Numbered from the stretch's first letter, positions 16,503-25,488 are shown. The stretch: DNA of 64,000 nt from Streptomyces sp. TN58 (GCF_001941845.1 NZ_CP018870.1:7292001-7356000), one strand, 5' to 3'. Numbers and translations: made by a program. Notes: generated by a model from the letters alone, not told the origin.

Positions 16503-17245
16503 CCCGGGCAGCGGCACCCGCCGCCGCGCTGTACGAATGCCTGGTCGTCCACACCCGTACCGCACCCCTGCGCCACGACGTCCGGCACCGCACCTACCTG
16601 TGGTGCGTGGACCTCGACCGGCTCCCGGCCCTGCCCGGCGCGCTGCGCCCGCTCGCCCGGTTCGACCCGCGTGACCACTTCGCCGGCCGGGCACCCACGA
16701 TCCGTGCCGGCCTGGAGGAGTTCCTCGCGTCCCGCGACATCGACATCGAGGGCGGGCGCGTGATGATGCTCGCCCACGCCCGCGTCCTCGGATTCGTCTT
16801 CAACCCCCTCAGCGTGTACTGGTGCCACGACGCCTCCGGATCCCTGGTGTGCGTCGTCGCCGAGGTCCACAACACGTACGGGCAGCGGCACTGCTACCTG
16901 CTGCACCCCGACGCGGGCGGCCGGGCGAGGGCGGAGAAGCGGTTCTACGTCTCCCCCTTCTTCCCGGTCGAGGGCCACTACCGGATGCGCCTGCCGCTCC
17001 CCGAGGACCGCCTCCACCTGACCGTGCACCTCGACACCGAGGCCGGCCGGCCGTTCACCGCCACCGTGCGCGGACGCGCCCGGCCCGCAACGGCCCGCGG
17101 CCTCCTACGGGCCGCCGCCCGCCGGCCCTGGTCGACCGCCGCCGTGTGGGCGGGGATCCGCCTCCACGGCATCCGCCTGCTCCTTAAAGGCCTGCCCGTA
17201 CAGCCCCGCCCCCGGCACACCCCGCAGAAGGGAATGGTTCCGTGA
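16499..17245 (+). CDS. DUF1365 family protein
   Basis: The 248-residue protein matches the DUF1365 family seen as Rv0448c in the mycobacterial sigK locus. Signature segments are LYECLVVHTRTAPLRHDVRH at the N-terminus, MLAHARVLGFVFNPLSVYWC near residue 90, EVHNTYGQRHCYLL near residue 121, and KRFYVSPFFPVEGHY near residue 145. The GTG at 16499 overlaps the preceding stop (GTGA). The biochemical role is not established in my knowledge. Conserved linkage places it with acyl-chain modification of membrane lipid. Confidence 0.88.
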   Translation: MTRAAAPAAALYECLVVHTRTAPLRHDVRHRTYLWCVDLDRLPALPGALRPLARFDPRDHFAGRAPTIRAGLEEFLASRDIDIEGGRVMMLAHARVLGFVFNPLSVYWCHDASGSLVCVVAEVHNTYGQRHCYLLHPDAGGRARAEKRFYVSPFFPVEGHYRMRLPLPEDRLHLTVHLDTEAGRPFTATVRGRARPATARGLLRAAARRPWSTAAVWAGIRLHGIRLLLKGLPVQPRPRHTPQKGMVP

Positions 17246-18693
17246 CCCGCCCCGCCACCAGGCCAGACCACCAGCTCCGGACAGCCCACGACCGCCACCG
17301 GACCCCACACGACCACCACCGGACGCCCGACGACCACCCCCGGACCGCCGACCACCAGGTACGCCCGTCCGACCGGGGGCCGCTCCCGTCCGAACCCGAA
17401 GGCGAACCCGAGCCCGAGCCCCGGACACCCGACCCCGGCGCCGTGATCCGAGGTCAGGTCTCCGCCGCCCGCTGGCCGGACGTGGCCCGGCTGCCGCCCG
17501 CCCGGCGCGCCCGGACCGCGGTCGCCGCCCACCTGGTGGGCCGGGCCCTGGACAGGCTGCCGCTGGACGTCAACCCCGGCACCGCCGGCGGCCGCTCCGC
17601 CACCCGATGCCGCCCGGACATCACCATCCACGACCCGGAGGCCTTCTTCCGGCGCATCGGACGCGACGGCCTGATCGGCTTCGGCGAGTCCTACATGGCC
17701 GGCGAATGGGACAGCGGTGACCTGACCGGCCTGCTGACCGTCCTCGCCACCCACGTCGACGACCTCGTCCCGGCCCGGCTGCGGGGACTGCGTCCGCTGT
17801 GGGCGCCGTCCCGCCCCCGCCGCGACCGCAACACCCGCAGCGGCGCACGCCGGAACATCCACCACCACTACGACCTGTCCAACGACCTGTTCGCGGCCTT
17901 TCTCGATCCGACCCTGACCTATTCCTCCGCCGTCTTCAGCGTCTTCCCCGCCCGGTCCGAAGACCTCCCCGCCGCCCAACAGCGCAAGATCGACCGCCTC
18001 CTGGACCTCGCGCACGTCACGGACGGCACCGAACTCCTGGAGATCGGGACCGGTTGGGGAGAGCTGGCCCTGCGCGCCGCCGCCCGCGGCGCACGCGTCA
18101 CCACCCTCACCCTCTCCGCCGAACAGGCCGAGCTCGCCCGCGCCCGGATCCACGCCGCCGGACTCACCGACCGCGTCGACGTCCAACTGCGCGACTACCG
18201 GGACGCCGAAGGCCGCTACGACGCCGTCGTCAGCGTCGAGATGATCGAGGCGGTCGGCGCCGAGTACTGGCCCTCCTATTTCGCAGCCCTGCGCGGTGCA
18301 CTCCGGCCCGGAGGCCGCGTCGCCCTCCAGACGATCACCATGGGACACCGGCAGATGCGCAACACCGCCGCCACCCGCACCTGGATCAGCAAGTACGTCT
18401 TCCCCGGCGGTGTGATCCCCTCCCGCCGCGCCATTGCCGAACACGCGGCGGCGGCCGGCCTGCGCATGGTGTCCGACGAGGGATTCGTCGAGCACTACGC
18501 GCAGACCCTGCGCCTGTGGCGGGAGCGTTTCACCGCGAACCGGCAGACCGTCACCGACCTCGGTTTCGACACCGTCTTCCAGCGGATGTGGGAGTTCTAC
18601 CTGGCCTACTCGGAAGCCGGCTTCCGCTCCCGCTACCTGGACGTCCGCCAGATCGCCCTCGCCGAGAAGCCCCCGAGGGCGGCACGGCCGTGA
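17242..18693 (+). CDS. Cyclopropane-fatty-acyl-phospholipid synthase family methyltransferase
   Basis: Predicted 483-residue SAM methyltransferase. The first ~60 residues are a low-complexity His/Asp/Pro/Glu leader. A CFA-type N-terminal domain follows (IGFGESYMAGEWDSGDLTGLL). The catalytic domain has HHHYDLSNDLFAAFLDPTLTYSSAVF, the SAM motif LLEIGTGWGELALRAA near residue 265, SVEMIEAVG, and FPGGVIPS. It should transfer a methyl or methylene group from SAM to the double bond of an unsaturated phospholipid acyl chain. It corresponds to ufaA1 (Rv0447c) in the sigK locus, which has been linked to 10-methyl branched acid formation. The ATG overlaps the preceding stop by 4 bp. Confidence 0.88.
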   Translation: MTRPATRPDHQLRTAHDRHRTPHDHHRTPDDHPRTADHQVRPSDRGPLPSEPEGEPEPEPRTPDPGAVIRGQVSAARWPDVARLPPARRARTAVAAHLVGRALDRLPLDVNPGTAGGRSATRCRPDITIHDPEAFFRRIGRDGLIGFGESYMAGEWDSGDLTGLLTVLATHVDDLVPARLRGLRPLWAPSRPRRDRNTRSGARRNIHHHYDLSNDLFAAFLDPTLTYSSAVFSVFPARSEDLPAAQQRKIDRLLDLAHVTDGTELLEIGTGWGELALRAAARGARVTTLTLSAEQAELARARIHAAGLTDRVDVQLRDYRDAEGRYDAVVSVEMIEAVGAEYWPSYFAALRGALRPGGRVALQTITMGHRQMRNTAATRTWISKYVFPGGVIPSRRAIAEHAAAAGLRMVSDEGFVEHYAQTLRLWRERFTANRQTVTDLGFDTVFQRMWEFYLAYSEAGFRSRYLDVRQIALAEKPPRAARP

Positions 18694-19511
18694 ACGGCAC
18701 CGCGTGGCACGCCCTCGGCGCCGGCCTCGCCGCCGGCGCGGCCGTCGCGACGGCCGTACTGCTCACCGCGTTCGCCATCGGCACGCACCTGCGCCTGCAC
18801 CGCGTCGCCGACATCGCCTGGGGCCTCGCCTTCAGCGGTGTGGCCGTCACCACCTACCTGCTGTCCGCCGGACACGGAGACCCCGAAAGGCGGCTGCTGG
18901 TCGCCGCCGCGACCGTCGTGTGGGGCCTGAGGCTGTCCGCGCACCTCGCATGGCGCTCCCGCGGCCACGGAGAGGACCCGCGCTACACCGCCCTCCTCGA
19001 CCAGGCACGCGGAAACCGGACCTGGTACGCGCTGCGCACCGTCTACCTCCTCCAGGCCGCGCTGGTCTGGCTGGTCTCCCTGCCCGTCCAGGCCGCCTCG
19101 TACGCGGACGCCCCGGTGGGAGTCCTCGGAGTGCTCGGGCTCGCCGTGTGGGCCGCGGGAGTCGGCTTCGAGGCGGTGGGCGACCATCAGCTGGCCCGGT
19201 TCAGGGAGGACCCGGCCAACCGGGGCCGCATCATGGACGGCGGCCTGTGGGCCTGGACCCGGCACCCCAACTACTTCGGCGACTGCCTCGTCTGGTGGGG
19301 CCTGTACCTGCTGGCCTGCACCAGCCTCACGTCGGCGCTGCCGCTCCTGGTCTCCCCGGTCGTCATGACGGCGCTGCTGACCGCCGGCAGCGGCAAACGC
19401 CTGCTGGAGAAGCACATGGGGGACCGCCCCGGATACGCCGAGTACGCTGCCCGCACGAGCGGGTTCCTGCCTCTGCCACCCCGCCACGACCTCTCGGAAC
19501 TCAGGAGGTGA
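18690..19511 (+). CDS. DUF1295 (steroid-reductase-fold) membrane protein
   Basis: Predicted 273-residue protein with about six hydrophobic helices and DUF1295 landmarks: RVADIAWGLAFSGVAV near residue 32, WGLRLSAHLAWRSRGHGEDPRY near residue 75, QLARFREDPANRGRIMDGGLWAWTRHPNYFGDCLVWWG near 167-205, and a C-terminal GKRLLEKHMGDRPGYAEY. The family is related to steroid 5-alpha-reductases and ICMT-like enzymes that reduce or methylate membrane substrates. It corresponds to Rv0446c. GTG at 18690 overlaps the preceding stop (GTGA). A role reducing a methylene intermediate made by the upstream methyltransferase is inferred, not shown. Confidence 0.87.
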   Translation: MNGTAWHALGAGLAAGAAVATAVLLTAFAIGTHLRLHRVADIAWGLAFSGVAVTTYLLSAGHGDPERRLLVAAATVVWGLRLSAHLAWRSRGHGEDPRYTALLDQARGNRTWYALRTVYLLQAALVWLVSLPVQAASYADAPVGVLGVLGLAVWAAGVGFEAVGDHQLARFREDPANRGRIMDGGLWAWTRHPNYFGDCLVWWGLYLLACTSLTSALPLLVSPVVMTALLTAGSGKRLLEKHMGDRPGYAEYAARTSGFLPLPPRHDLSELRR

Positions 19512-19515
19512 GCCG

Positions 19516-20283
19516 GTGAACCCCATACCGGAGCCCCCAGGCGGACACGGCGGGGGCGGGGAGCCCGCCCCGGAGCCGTCCGGGCCGGCCCTGGTCCCCG
19601 CCTGCGGCCACCGGCTGTCGCGGCGGACCGAAGCCGCCGTCCTGTTGCTGCACGGCGGCCGCGCGGACGCCCTGCAGGCACCGCCCCGGCTGAACCTGCC
19701 CGCCCTGCGCATGCGGCCGTTCGCGACCGCCGTCACGCGCGCCACCGCGCACGCCGACGTGCTCGTCGCCCACGTCCGCTACCGCCACCGCGGCTGGAAC
19801 GGCGGCCACGCGCATCCGGTCGCCGACACCCTCCGGGCCCTCGACGAACTCCGCGCCGCCGCCGGACCGGTACCCGTCGTCCTCGTCGGCCACTCCATGG
19901 GCGGCCGAGCCGCCCTGCGCGCCGCCGCAGACCCGCAGGTAGTGGGAGTTGTCGCCCTCGCCCCCTGGTGCCCGCCGGACGAACCGGCCGCCCACCTGCG
20001 CGCCCGGGCGGTCGTCGCCCTCCACGACGAGAGCGACCGCGTCACCCGGGCGGCGGACACCTGGGCGTACCTCACGCGTGCCCGTGAGGCCGGGGCACGG
20101 GTCCACGGCGTCCGGATGCCCCGCGGAGGGCACGCCATGATCGGCGGCGCTGGCCCGTGGCACCGGATCACGGCCGGAGCCGCGGCGGCGCTCCTGGGAC
20201 TCGGCCCGTATCCGGCCGGCCTCGCCGCTCCCGCCGACCCCGCCGGGCACACGGCGGGAACGGACCGGCCCCCGGCCCGGTGA
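19516..20283 (+). CDS. Alpha/beta hydrolase at the end of the SigK operon
   Basis: Predicted 255-residue hydrolase. The nucleophile elbow GHSMGGRAAL lies near residue 125, the acid is probably the second Asp of HDESDRV near residue 175, and the His is in RGGHAMIGG near residue 208. AVLLLHGGRAD gives the oxyanion strand. The start is 4 bp after the DUF1295 stop, so it is part of the operon; this partner is not in the classical mycobacterial sigK cluster as I know it. A lipase or thioesterase role toward the modified lipid is inferred. Confidence 0.82.
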   Translation: MNPIPEPPGGHGGGGEPAPEPSGPALVPACGHRLSRRTEAAVLLLHGGRADALQAPPRLNLPALRMRPFATAVTRATAHADVLVAHVRYRHRGWNGGHAHPVADTLRALDELRAAAGPVPVVLVGHSMGGRAALRAAADPQVVGVVALAPWCPPDEPAAHLRARAVVALHDESDRVTRAADTWAYLTRAREAGARVHGVRMPRGGHAMIGGAGPWHRITAGAAAALLGLGPYPAGLAAPADPAGHTAGTDRPPAR

Positions 20284-22407
20284 TCACCGGGCCCGCGCCG
20301 CCCGCTCGGTGCGCGCGCCGGAGCCGCCGTCCGGTCGGGACAGCGCGCTGGGCCACCAGGCGCGCGGCCCGATGTCGACGATGAGGGCCGGCACCAGCAG
20401 GGAGCGCACGACGAGGGTGTCCAGGAGGACCCCGAACGCGACGATGAAGGCGATCTGCACGAGGAAGGCCAGCGGGATCACCATCAGCGCGGCGAAGGTG
20501 GCGGCGAGGACGACGCCCGCGGAGGTGATGACCCCGCCCGTCGTGACGAGGCCCCGCAGCACGCCCGCGCGGGTGCCCGAGCGGACGGTCTCCTCACGCA
20601 CCCGAGACATCAGGAAGATGTTGTAGTCGACGCCGAGGGCGACCAGGAAAACGAACCCGTACAGCGGCACCGAGGCGTCCGTGCCGCTGAAGCCCAGGAG
20701 GTTCCCGAAGACCAGCGCGGACACGCCGAGCGTCGCGAGGAAGTTCAACGCGACCGTCGCCACCAGCAGGACGGGCACGAGCACCGACCGCAGGAGCGCG
20801 ATCAGGATCAGCAGGATGATGCCGAGAACGATCGGGACGATCACGGTACGGTCGCGTGCCGAGGTCTGCTGGGTGTCGAACTGCTGGGCTGTGTAACCCC
20901 CGACGAGCGCGTCCGCCCCCGGCACCGCGTGCACGCGCTCGCGCAGCCGCTCGACCGTCCGCTTCGCGGCGTCGCTGTCGGCGGCCGCCTCCAGCGTGGC
21001 GTCGAACCGCACCCGGCCGTCCACCACGAGCGGAGCGCCCGGGCCGCCCGGCCGGCCGCCCGCGGTGACCGGTACGACCGCGGCGACCCCGTCCGTGCCC
21101 TCGGCGGCCGCCCGTACCTCGGCCGCCCGGTCGGCGTCCGCGATGACGACGGCCGGATTGCCCGAGCCGCCGGGGAAGTGCCGCGCGAGGGTCTGCTGGG
21201 CGCCGACCGAAGGGGCGTCGTTGACGAAGATCTCGTCCAGCGGCACACCCTTGGACGACAGGGCGGGGGAGAAGCCCGCCAGCACCACGAGCAGCACGGA
21301 CGTGGACACCCACACGCGCCGCGGCGACCGGTCGATCAGCCCGGCGATCCGGCGCCACACGCCGCGCCCCTCGCCCGCGGCGTCGGCCGGCCCGGGCACG
21401 GCGGGCCAGTAGGCGGTGCGGCCCAGCAGCACCAGCACCGCCGGCAGGAAGGTCAGCGAGCTCAGCACCGCGCAGACGATGCCGATCGCACCCACCGGCC
21501 CGAGCGCCCGGTTGTTCGTCAGATCGCTCGCCAGCAGGGCCAGCAGCCCCAGCGCCACCGTCGCCGCGCTGGCGGTGACCGCCCCCGCCGACCGGCGCAC
21601 GGCGGCCCACGCCGCCTCCGCCCGGTCGCCCCGTACGGCCAGCTCCTCACGGAAGCGCGCCGCGACGAGCAGGGCGTAGTCCGTCGAGGCACCGATCACC
21701 AGGATCGACAGGATCCCTTGGACCTGGCCGTCCACGCGGACCAGGCCCCGGTCGGCCAGCGCGTACACCACCGCGCAGGCCAGGCCCAGCGCGAACACCG
21801 CACTGACGATGATCACCAGGGGTAGCAGCACACTGCGGTAGACCAGCAACAGGATCAGCAGCACCGCTCCGAGGGCCACCCCCACCAACAGCCCGTCGAT
21901 CCCCGCGAACGCGTCCGACAGGTCCGCCTGGGTGGCCGCCGGCCCGGCGATCCCCACCGAGGTGCCCGGCACCCGCTGCGCCGCCTCCCGCACCTCGTCC
22001 AGCACCGCCGGAAGCTCCTCGCCCAGGTCGGGCGCGAGCGGCACGACCGCCTGCACGGCCAGCCCGTCGGCGGAGACCACCGCCGGCGAGGGCGGACCGG
22101 TGACCCCGGGCCGGCCGGCCAGACCCCCGACGGCCCGGGCCGCCGCCTCCTGCTGCGCGGCCGTCACCCGGGCCCCGTCCGCCGTCCACACCACGATCGC
22201 CGGAACGGACTGCGCGCCCTCGAACGCCTTGCGGGCTTCGATGACCTTCGTCGACTCGGCACTCCGCGGCAGGAACGCCGCCTGGTCGTTCGTGGCGACC
22301 TCGCTCAGCTTCCCCGCGTACGGTCCGAGCGTCCCGCCGATGCCGAGCCATACGAGCAGCAGGGCGAGGGGAACGATCCAGCGGGCCCAGCGGGGTGTGT
22401 TTCTCAA
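20284..22407 (-). CDS. MMPL family RND transporter
   Basis: Predicted 707-residue membrane protein with the MMPL duplication: a helix at each half start, two large extracytoplasmic loops, and two bundles of five helices. Markers are GASTDYALLVAARFREEL near residue 250 and the matching ALGVDYNIFLMSRVREE near residue 600. The latter Asp-Tyr pairs carry the proton relay. I chose TTG at 22407 because GAGGA lies 6-7 nt before it and the first helix follows at once. Members export lipids, siderophores or drugs. Its stop codon abuts the hydrolase stop codon of the convergent SigK operon. Confidence 0.85.
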   Translation of the reverse strand: MRNTPRWARWIVPLALLLVWLGIGGTLGPYAGKLSEVATNDQAAFLPRSAESTKVIEARKAFEGAQSVPAIVVWTADGARVTAAQQEAAARAVGGLAGRPGVTGPPSPAVVSADGLAVQAVVPLAPDLGEELPAVLDEVREAAQRVPGTSVGIAGPAATQADLSDAFAGIDGLLVGVALGAVLLILLLVYRSVLLPLVIIVSAVFALGLACAVVYALADRGLVRVDGQVQGILSILVIGASTDYALLVAARFREELAVRGDRAEAAWAAVRRSAGAVTASAATVALGLLALLASDLTNNRALGPVGAIGIVCAVLSSLTFLPAVLVLLGRTAYWPAVPGPADAAGEGRGVWRRIAGLIDRSPRRVWVSTSVLLVVLAGFSPALSSKGVPLDEIFVNDAPSVGAQQTLARHFPGGSGNPAVVIADADRAAEVRAAAEGTDGVAAVVPVTAGGRPGGPGAPLVVDGRVRFDATLEAAADSDAAKRTVERLRERVHAVPGADALVGGYTAQQFDTQQTSARDRTVIVPIVLGIILLILIALLRSVLVPVLLVATVALNFLATLGVSALVFGNLLGFSGTDASVPLYGFVFLVALGVDYNIFLMSRVREETVRSGTRAGVLRGLVTTGGVITSAGVVLAATFAALMVIPLAFLVQIAFIVAFGVLLDTLVVRSLLVPALIVDIGPRAWWPSALSRPDGGSGARTERAARAR

Positions 22408-22488
22408 GGCGAGTCCTCGGGTCTTGACAGGTGCGTCGGCCGGTGAAGACCGTCCATGGCAACGACGGTGCCTCATCTCCCCTTCCGG

Positions 22489-22515
22489 GAAAGCACCCGA
22501 TCGGGTTGCACTTTC
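22489..22515. promoter_or_regulatory. Palindrome between MMPL and reductase genes
   Basis: A perfect 12-bp palindrome ACCCGATCGGGT at 22495-22506 is flanked by GAAAG (22489-22493) and its complement CTTTC (22511-22515). It lies in the 247-bp divergent region and is a candidate operator for either gene. No regulator gene is adjacent. Confidence 0.45.
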
Positions 22516-22654
22516 TGCGCACGGACTGCTCCGAGACGGCGCCGGAGCCGACGCAGCCGCCGTGCGGGTGAATGCCCCGGGTAGCGGCCACCGCGTGCCC
22601 TTGGATGGGCCCGTACGCGGCAACGGCCCCGACCACCAGCTCCCGGAGACCGCC

Positions 22655-23269
22655 ATGAGGAAGATCAAAGCGCAGCTGTTCATCTCGCTCGACGGCGTCG
22701 TCGAGGCACCCGACCAGTGGCACTTCCCCTACTTCGACGAGGACATGGGCGCCGCCGTCGACGCCACCCTCGGCCGCGCCGACACCCTGCTGCTCGGACG
22801 CCGAACCTACGACAGCTTCGCGGGCGCCTGGCCCGAACGGGAGGCAGCCGGCGGGGAGGACGCGCCGTTCGCCAGGGTGCTCGGCGACGCCCGCAAGATC
22901 GTGGTGTCCAACAGCCCGCTCACCTTCACCTGGCGCAACTGCGAACAGCTCGCCGGCGACCTCACCGCGGGAGTCGCCGCCCTCAAGGAGGAGCCCGGCG
23001 CCGATACACCCGTGTGGATCAGCGGCTCGGTCTCCGTCGTACGCCGACTGATCGCCGACGGGCTCCTGGACGAGCTGAACCTCCTCCTCCACCCGATCGC
23101 CGTACGCACCGGCATGCGTCTGTTCGAGCAGGACGCCACCCCGGTCCCGCTTGAGCTGGTGTCCGCCGAGACCTTCCGCACCGGCGTGCTGAACCTCTCC
23201 TACGCCCTGGCCGCCGCGCCCGGCGAGGCGACGTACGAAGACGCCAAGTCCCACCTGCCCCAGCAGTAG
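22655..23269 (+). CDS. DHFR/RibD C-terminal domain reductase
   Basis: The 204-residue protein has the RibD_C/DHFR-like fold pattern: KIKAQLFISLDGVVEAPDQW at the start, DTLLLGRRTYDSFAGAWP near residue 42, KIVVSNSPLTF near residue 80, a WISGSVSVVRRLIADGLLDEL NADPH-binding region, and LLLHPIAVRTGMRLF. These NADPH-dependent proteins reduce pterin or flavin-precursor-like substrates, but the stand-alone members are mostly uncharacterised. GGAG precedes the ATG. The ClC antiporter gene starts 3 bp after its stop, so the two are co-transcribed. Confidence 0.86.
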   Translation: MRKIKAQLFISLDGVVEAPDQWHFPYFDEDMGAAVDATLGRADTLLLGRRTYDSFAGAWPEREAAGGEDAPFARVLGDARKIVVSNSPLTFTWRNCEQLAGDLTAGVAALKEEPGADTPVWISGSVSVVRRLIADGLLDELNLLLHPIAVRTGMRLFEQDATPVPLELVSAETFRTGVLNLSYALAAAPGEATYEDAKSHLPQQ

Positions 23270-23272
23270 CCC

Positions 23273-24559
23273 ATGACCGTCGGAGGCCGGGGGAGAGACG
23301 GCGGCCGCGCCTTCGTGGCCGCGGCGCTCGCGGGCTGTGCGGTCGGGCTGGTCGGCGGGGGCTTCCGCTGGTGCCTGGACCACGCCGACCTGCTGCGCGC
23401 GATGCTGCTGGACGCCACCGGCGCCCTGGGGTGGGCGGGCCGCCTGATCCCCGTCGCCGTCACCGCGGCGGGCGCCGCGGCGGCCTGCGCGCTCGCCAGG
23501 CGGGTCCCGCACGCCCCGGGCAGCGGAATCCAGCACGTGGAAGCGGTGTGGCGGCAGGAGGCGGAGCCCGGTTCGGCCCTGCTGCTGCCCGTGAAGTTCG
23601 TGGGAGGCCTCATCGCCATCGGCTCGGGCCTGGTCCTGGGCAGGGAGGGCCCCATCGTCCACATGGGCGCCGCGATCGGCTCCGGCGCCGGCCGGCGCGG
23701 CCGGCTGGGCGCGGAGGACGCCCGCATGCTGCACACCGCGCTCGGCGGGGCCGGCCTGGCGGTGGCGTTCACGGCCCCGCTCGGCGGACTGGTGTTCGTG
23801 TGCGAGGAGGTCACCGGCACGGTACGGCCCCGCCTGGTGCTGCTGACCCTCGTCGGGACCCTGACAGCCGTCGCCGTTTCCCAGCCCCTCGTGGGAGAGG
23901 GACTGGTCCTCCCGGCCGCGGCCGTCACCGCCCCGCCGCTGTGGACACTGCCGATCTTCCTGCTGTGCGGGGTGACCGCCGGAGCGCTGGGCGCCGCGTA
24001 CAACACGCTGGTCGTGGCGACGCTGGAGGCGTGCGACCGGCTGCCCCGGGTGCCGCTCGTTGCCCGGGCGGCCGCCATCGGGGCCCTGGTCGGTGCGCTG
24101 ATGGGCTTCGATCCGCTGCTCACGGGCGGAGGCGACCAGCTCAGCGAGCGCCTGCTGGCGGGCGGGGGGCTGACGGCGGGGGCGCTGGTGCTGTGCCTCG
24201 CCGTACGGTTCGCGGCCGGCCCGCTCAGCTACGCGGCCGCGACTCCGGGCGGGCTGTTCGCCCCGCTGCTGGCCCTCGGCGCCCTGTGGGGGAGCCTCAG
24301 CCATGTCCTGCTCTCGCCCCTGCTCCCGCCGGACGCGCCGGGCCGGGCCGCGTTCGCGGTGGTGGGGATGGCCGCCGTGTTCACCGGCGTGGTGCGGGCA
24401 CCGCTGACGGGAATCGTCCTGGTGACCGAGATGACGGGGGCCGGCGAGCTCCTCCTGCCCCTGCTGGCGGCCTGCTTCGCCGCGGCCGTGACGGCGGACC
24501 GGATGGGGAGCGAACCCGTCTACGACACGCTGCGGCGCCGCATGCTGGAACGGACCTGA
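23273..24559 (+). CDS. ClC-type chloride/proton antiporter
   Basis: Predicted 428-residue membrane protein with the three ClC selectivity loops: GSGIQ near residue 83, GREGPIVHMG near residue 123, and GGLFAP near residue 325. The gating Glu of GREGP and a Glu pair in VFVCEEVTG at the proton-coupling position are both present, so it is predicted to exchange Cl- for H+ rather than act as a channel. There is no C-terminal CBS domain pair. It follows the DHFR-like gene by 3 bp. Confidence 0.9.
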   Translation: MTVGGRGRDGGRAFVAAALAGCAVGLVGGGFRWCLDHADLLRAMLLDATGALGWAGRLIPVAVTAAGAAAACALARRVPHAPGSGIQHVEAVWRQEAEPGSALLLPVKFVGGLIAIGSGLVLGREGPIVHMGAAIGSGAGRRGRLGAEDARMLHTALGGAGLAVAFTAPLGGLVFVCEEVTGTVRPRLVLLTLVGTLTAVAVSQPLVGEGLVLPAAAVTAPPLWTLPIFLLCGVTAGALGAAYNTLVVATLEACDRLPRVPLVARAAAIGALVGALMGFDPLLTGGGDQLSERLLAGGGLTAGALVLCLAVRFAAGPLSYAAATPGGLFAPLLALGALWGSLSHVLLSPLLPPDAPGRAAFAVVGMAAVFTGVVRAPLTGIVLVTEMTGAGELLLPLLAACFAAAVTADRMGSEPVYDTLRRRMLERT

Positions 24560-24680
24560 CGGGGCGCGGGGGAGGCGCGGCGGGCAGACGCGCGGGGAGG
24601 CGCGGCGGGCAGGCGCGGCGGGGGCGCCGCTTCCGGGCGCGGCGGCGACCGCTACCGTCGTGCCCCGAGGAGGGAGCCAC

Positions 24681-25196
24681 ATGCCCCGTACGTTCAGCGT
24701 CCACGACCGCGTCATCGTCGAGGCCGACCCGTCGACGGTCTACCAGCACGTCTCCGACCCTGCCCTGATGGGCCGTTGGAGCCCGGAGAACCTGGGGGCG
24801 ACCCCGGTCGAGGGCCCCGGCACCGCCACCCGCGTCGGGATGGTCTTCGACGGCCGCAACAAGCGCGGCCCGTTCCGCTGGACGACCCGCTGCACGGTGA
24901 CCGCAGCCGACCCGGGCGAGGTCTTCCGGTTCCGGGTCCACGCCATAGGACTGCGCCGCCCGTGGCTGCGCGGCCCGATCGCCACCTGGGAGTACCGTTT
25001 CGCCGCCGTGCCCGGCGGCACCGAGGTGACCGAGACGTGGACCGACGACCGGCGCGGCTGGCCGGACCCGGTGGCCAACGCGTTCGACAGGATCGCGACG
25101 AGGGGGCACACCTTCGCCGAGTTCCAGCGGAAGAACATCCGGGCGACGCTCCGCAAGCTGAAGTCGGAGCTGGAGGCCGGCCCCGGCGCGCTCTGA
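24681..25196 (+). CDS. SRPBCC family protein
   Basis: The 171-residue protein has the SRPBCC start (SVHDRVIVEADPSTVYQHVSDPALMGRWSPE) and the tail helix AEFQRKNIRATLRKLKSELE. I chose ATG at 24681, which follows GAGGAGGGAG, over an upstream in-frame ATG. TACCGT at 24653-24658 could be its -10 element. It is probably a ligand-binding or stress-related START-fold protein of unknown function. Confidence 0.8.
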   Translation: MPRTFSVHDRVIVEADPSTVYQHVSDPALMGRWSPENLGATPVEGPGTATRVGMVFDGRNKRGPFRWTTRCTVTAADPGEVFRFRVHAIGLRRPWLRGPIATWEYRFAAVPGGTEVTETWTDDRRGWPDPVANAFDRIATRGHTFAEFQRKNIRATLRKLKSELEAGPGAL

Positions 25197-25227
25197 TGCT
25201 GCGACCGGAAAGGTTCACCGGGTCACG

Positions 25228-25330
25228 GCGCCCGGTACGGCGACTCGCCGCGCTGTCGGACCACGCACGTACGTCCGGTACGAGCCGTGGGGCCCTCCGC
25301 CTTGCGATGCACCGCACCGGACACCGCGAC
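25228..25330 (+). repeat. Remnant copy of the GGCGTGTTGCGAAAGT element family
   Basis: The segment containing GCCCTCCGCCTTGCGATGCA and CCGCACCGGACACCGCGA is close to the interior of the 163-bp element at 32571-32733 (CCCTCCGCCTTGCGAGGCAC and neighbours), in the same orientation. No terminal repeats are left, so it is read as an eroded copy beside the intact small element at 25359. Confidence 0.55.
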
Positions 25331-25358
25331 CCGGCGAACCTATGCGGCCACGACCCCA

Positions 25359-25444
25359 GGGGGTGTCGTCGAAGTGGCGTCGGCCGCCCGTGAGGGCGGG
25401 GGTGCCGGGCCCCGCCACCCAGACGGGACTTTGACGACACCCCC
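25359..25444. mobile_element. 86-bp miniature inverted-repeat element
   Basis: The ends are 17-bp inverted repeats with one mismatch: GGGGGTGTCGTCGAAGT at 25359-25375 and the complement of GGGGGTGTCGTCAAAGT at 25428-25444. Inside, GTGGCGTCGGCCGCCCG and ACCCAGACGGGACTTT match the 32571 element read on its reverse strand. There is no coding capacity, so movement would need a transposase in trans. It lies between convergent genes. Confidence 0.65.
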
Positions 25445-25453
25445 GGCTGCATT

Positions 25454-25488
25454 GACCCGCGGCCGGCCGAACTCCCCAGCCGCGGGTC
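25454..25488. terminator. 10-bp hairpin between convergent SRPBCC and SDR genes
   Basis: GACCCGCGGC at 25454-25463 pairs perfectly with GCCGCGGGTC at 25479-25488 around a 15-nt loop. It is about 50 bp beyond the 3' end of the SDR gene and probably terminates that gene. Confidence 0.55.

Noticed and set aside
24560..24680. GC-rich tandem pieces (GGCGCGGCGGGCAG-like) as a CRISPR or regulatory repeat
   Set aside because: Units are irregular, have no spacers, and lie in a 120-bp gap. They look like simple GC-rich slippage.
21647..24715. 1022-codon minus-strand open frame
   Set aside because: It runs opposite to the DHFR-like and ClC genes and in a different frame of the MMPL gene. No coherent domain is visible.
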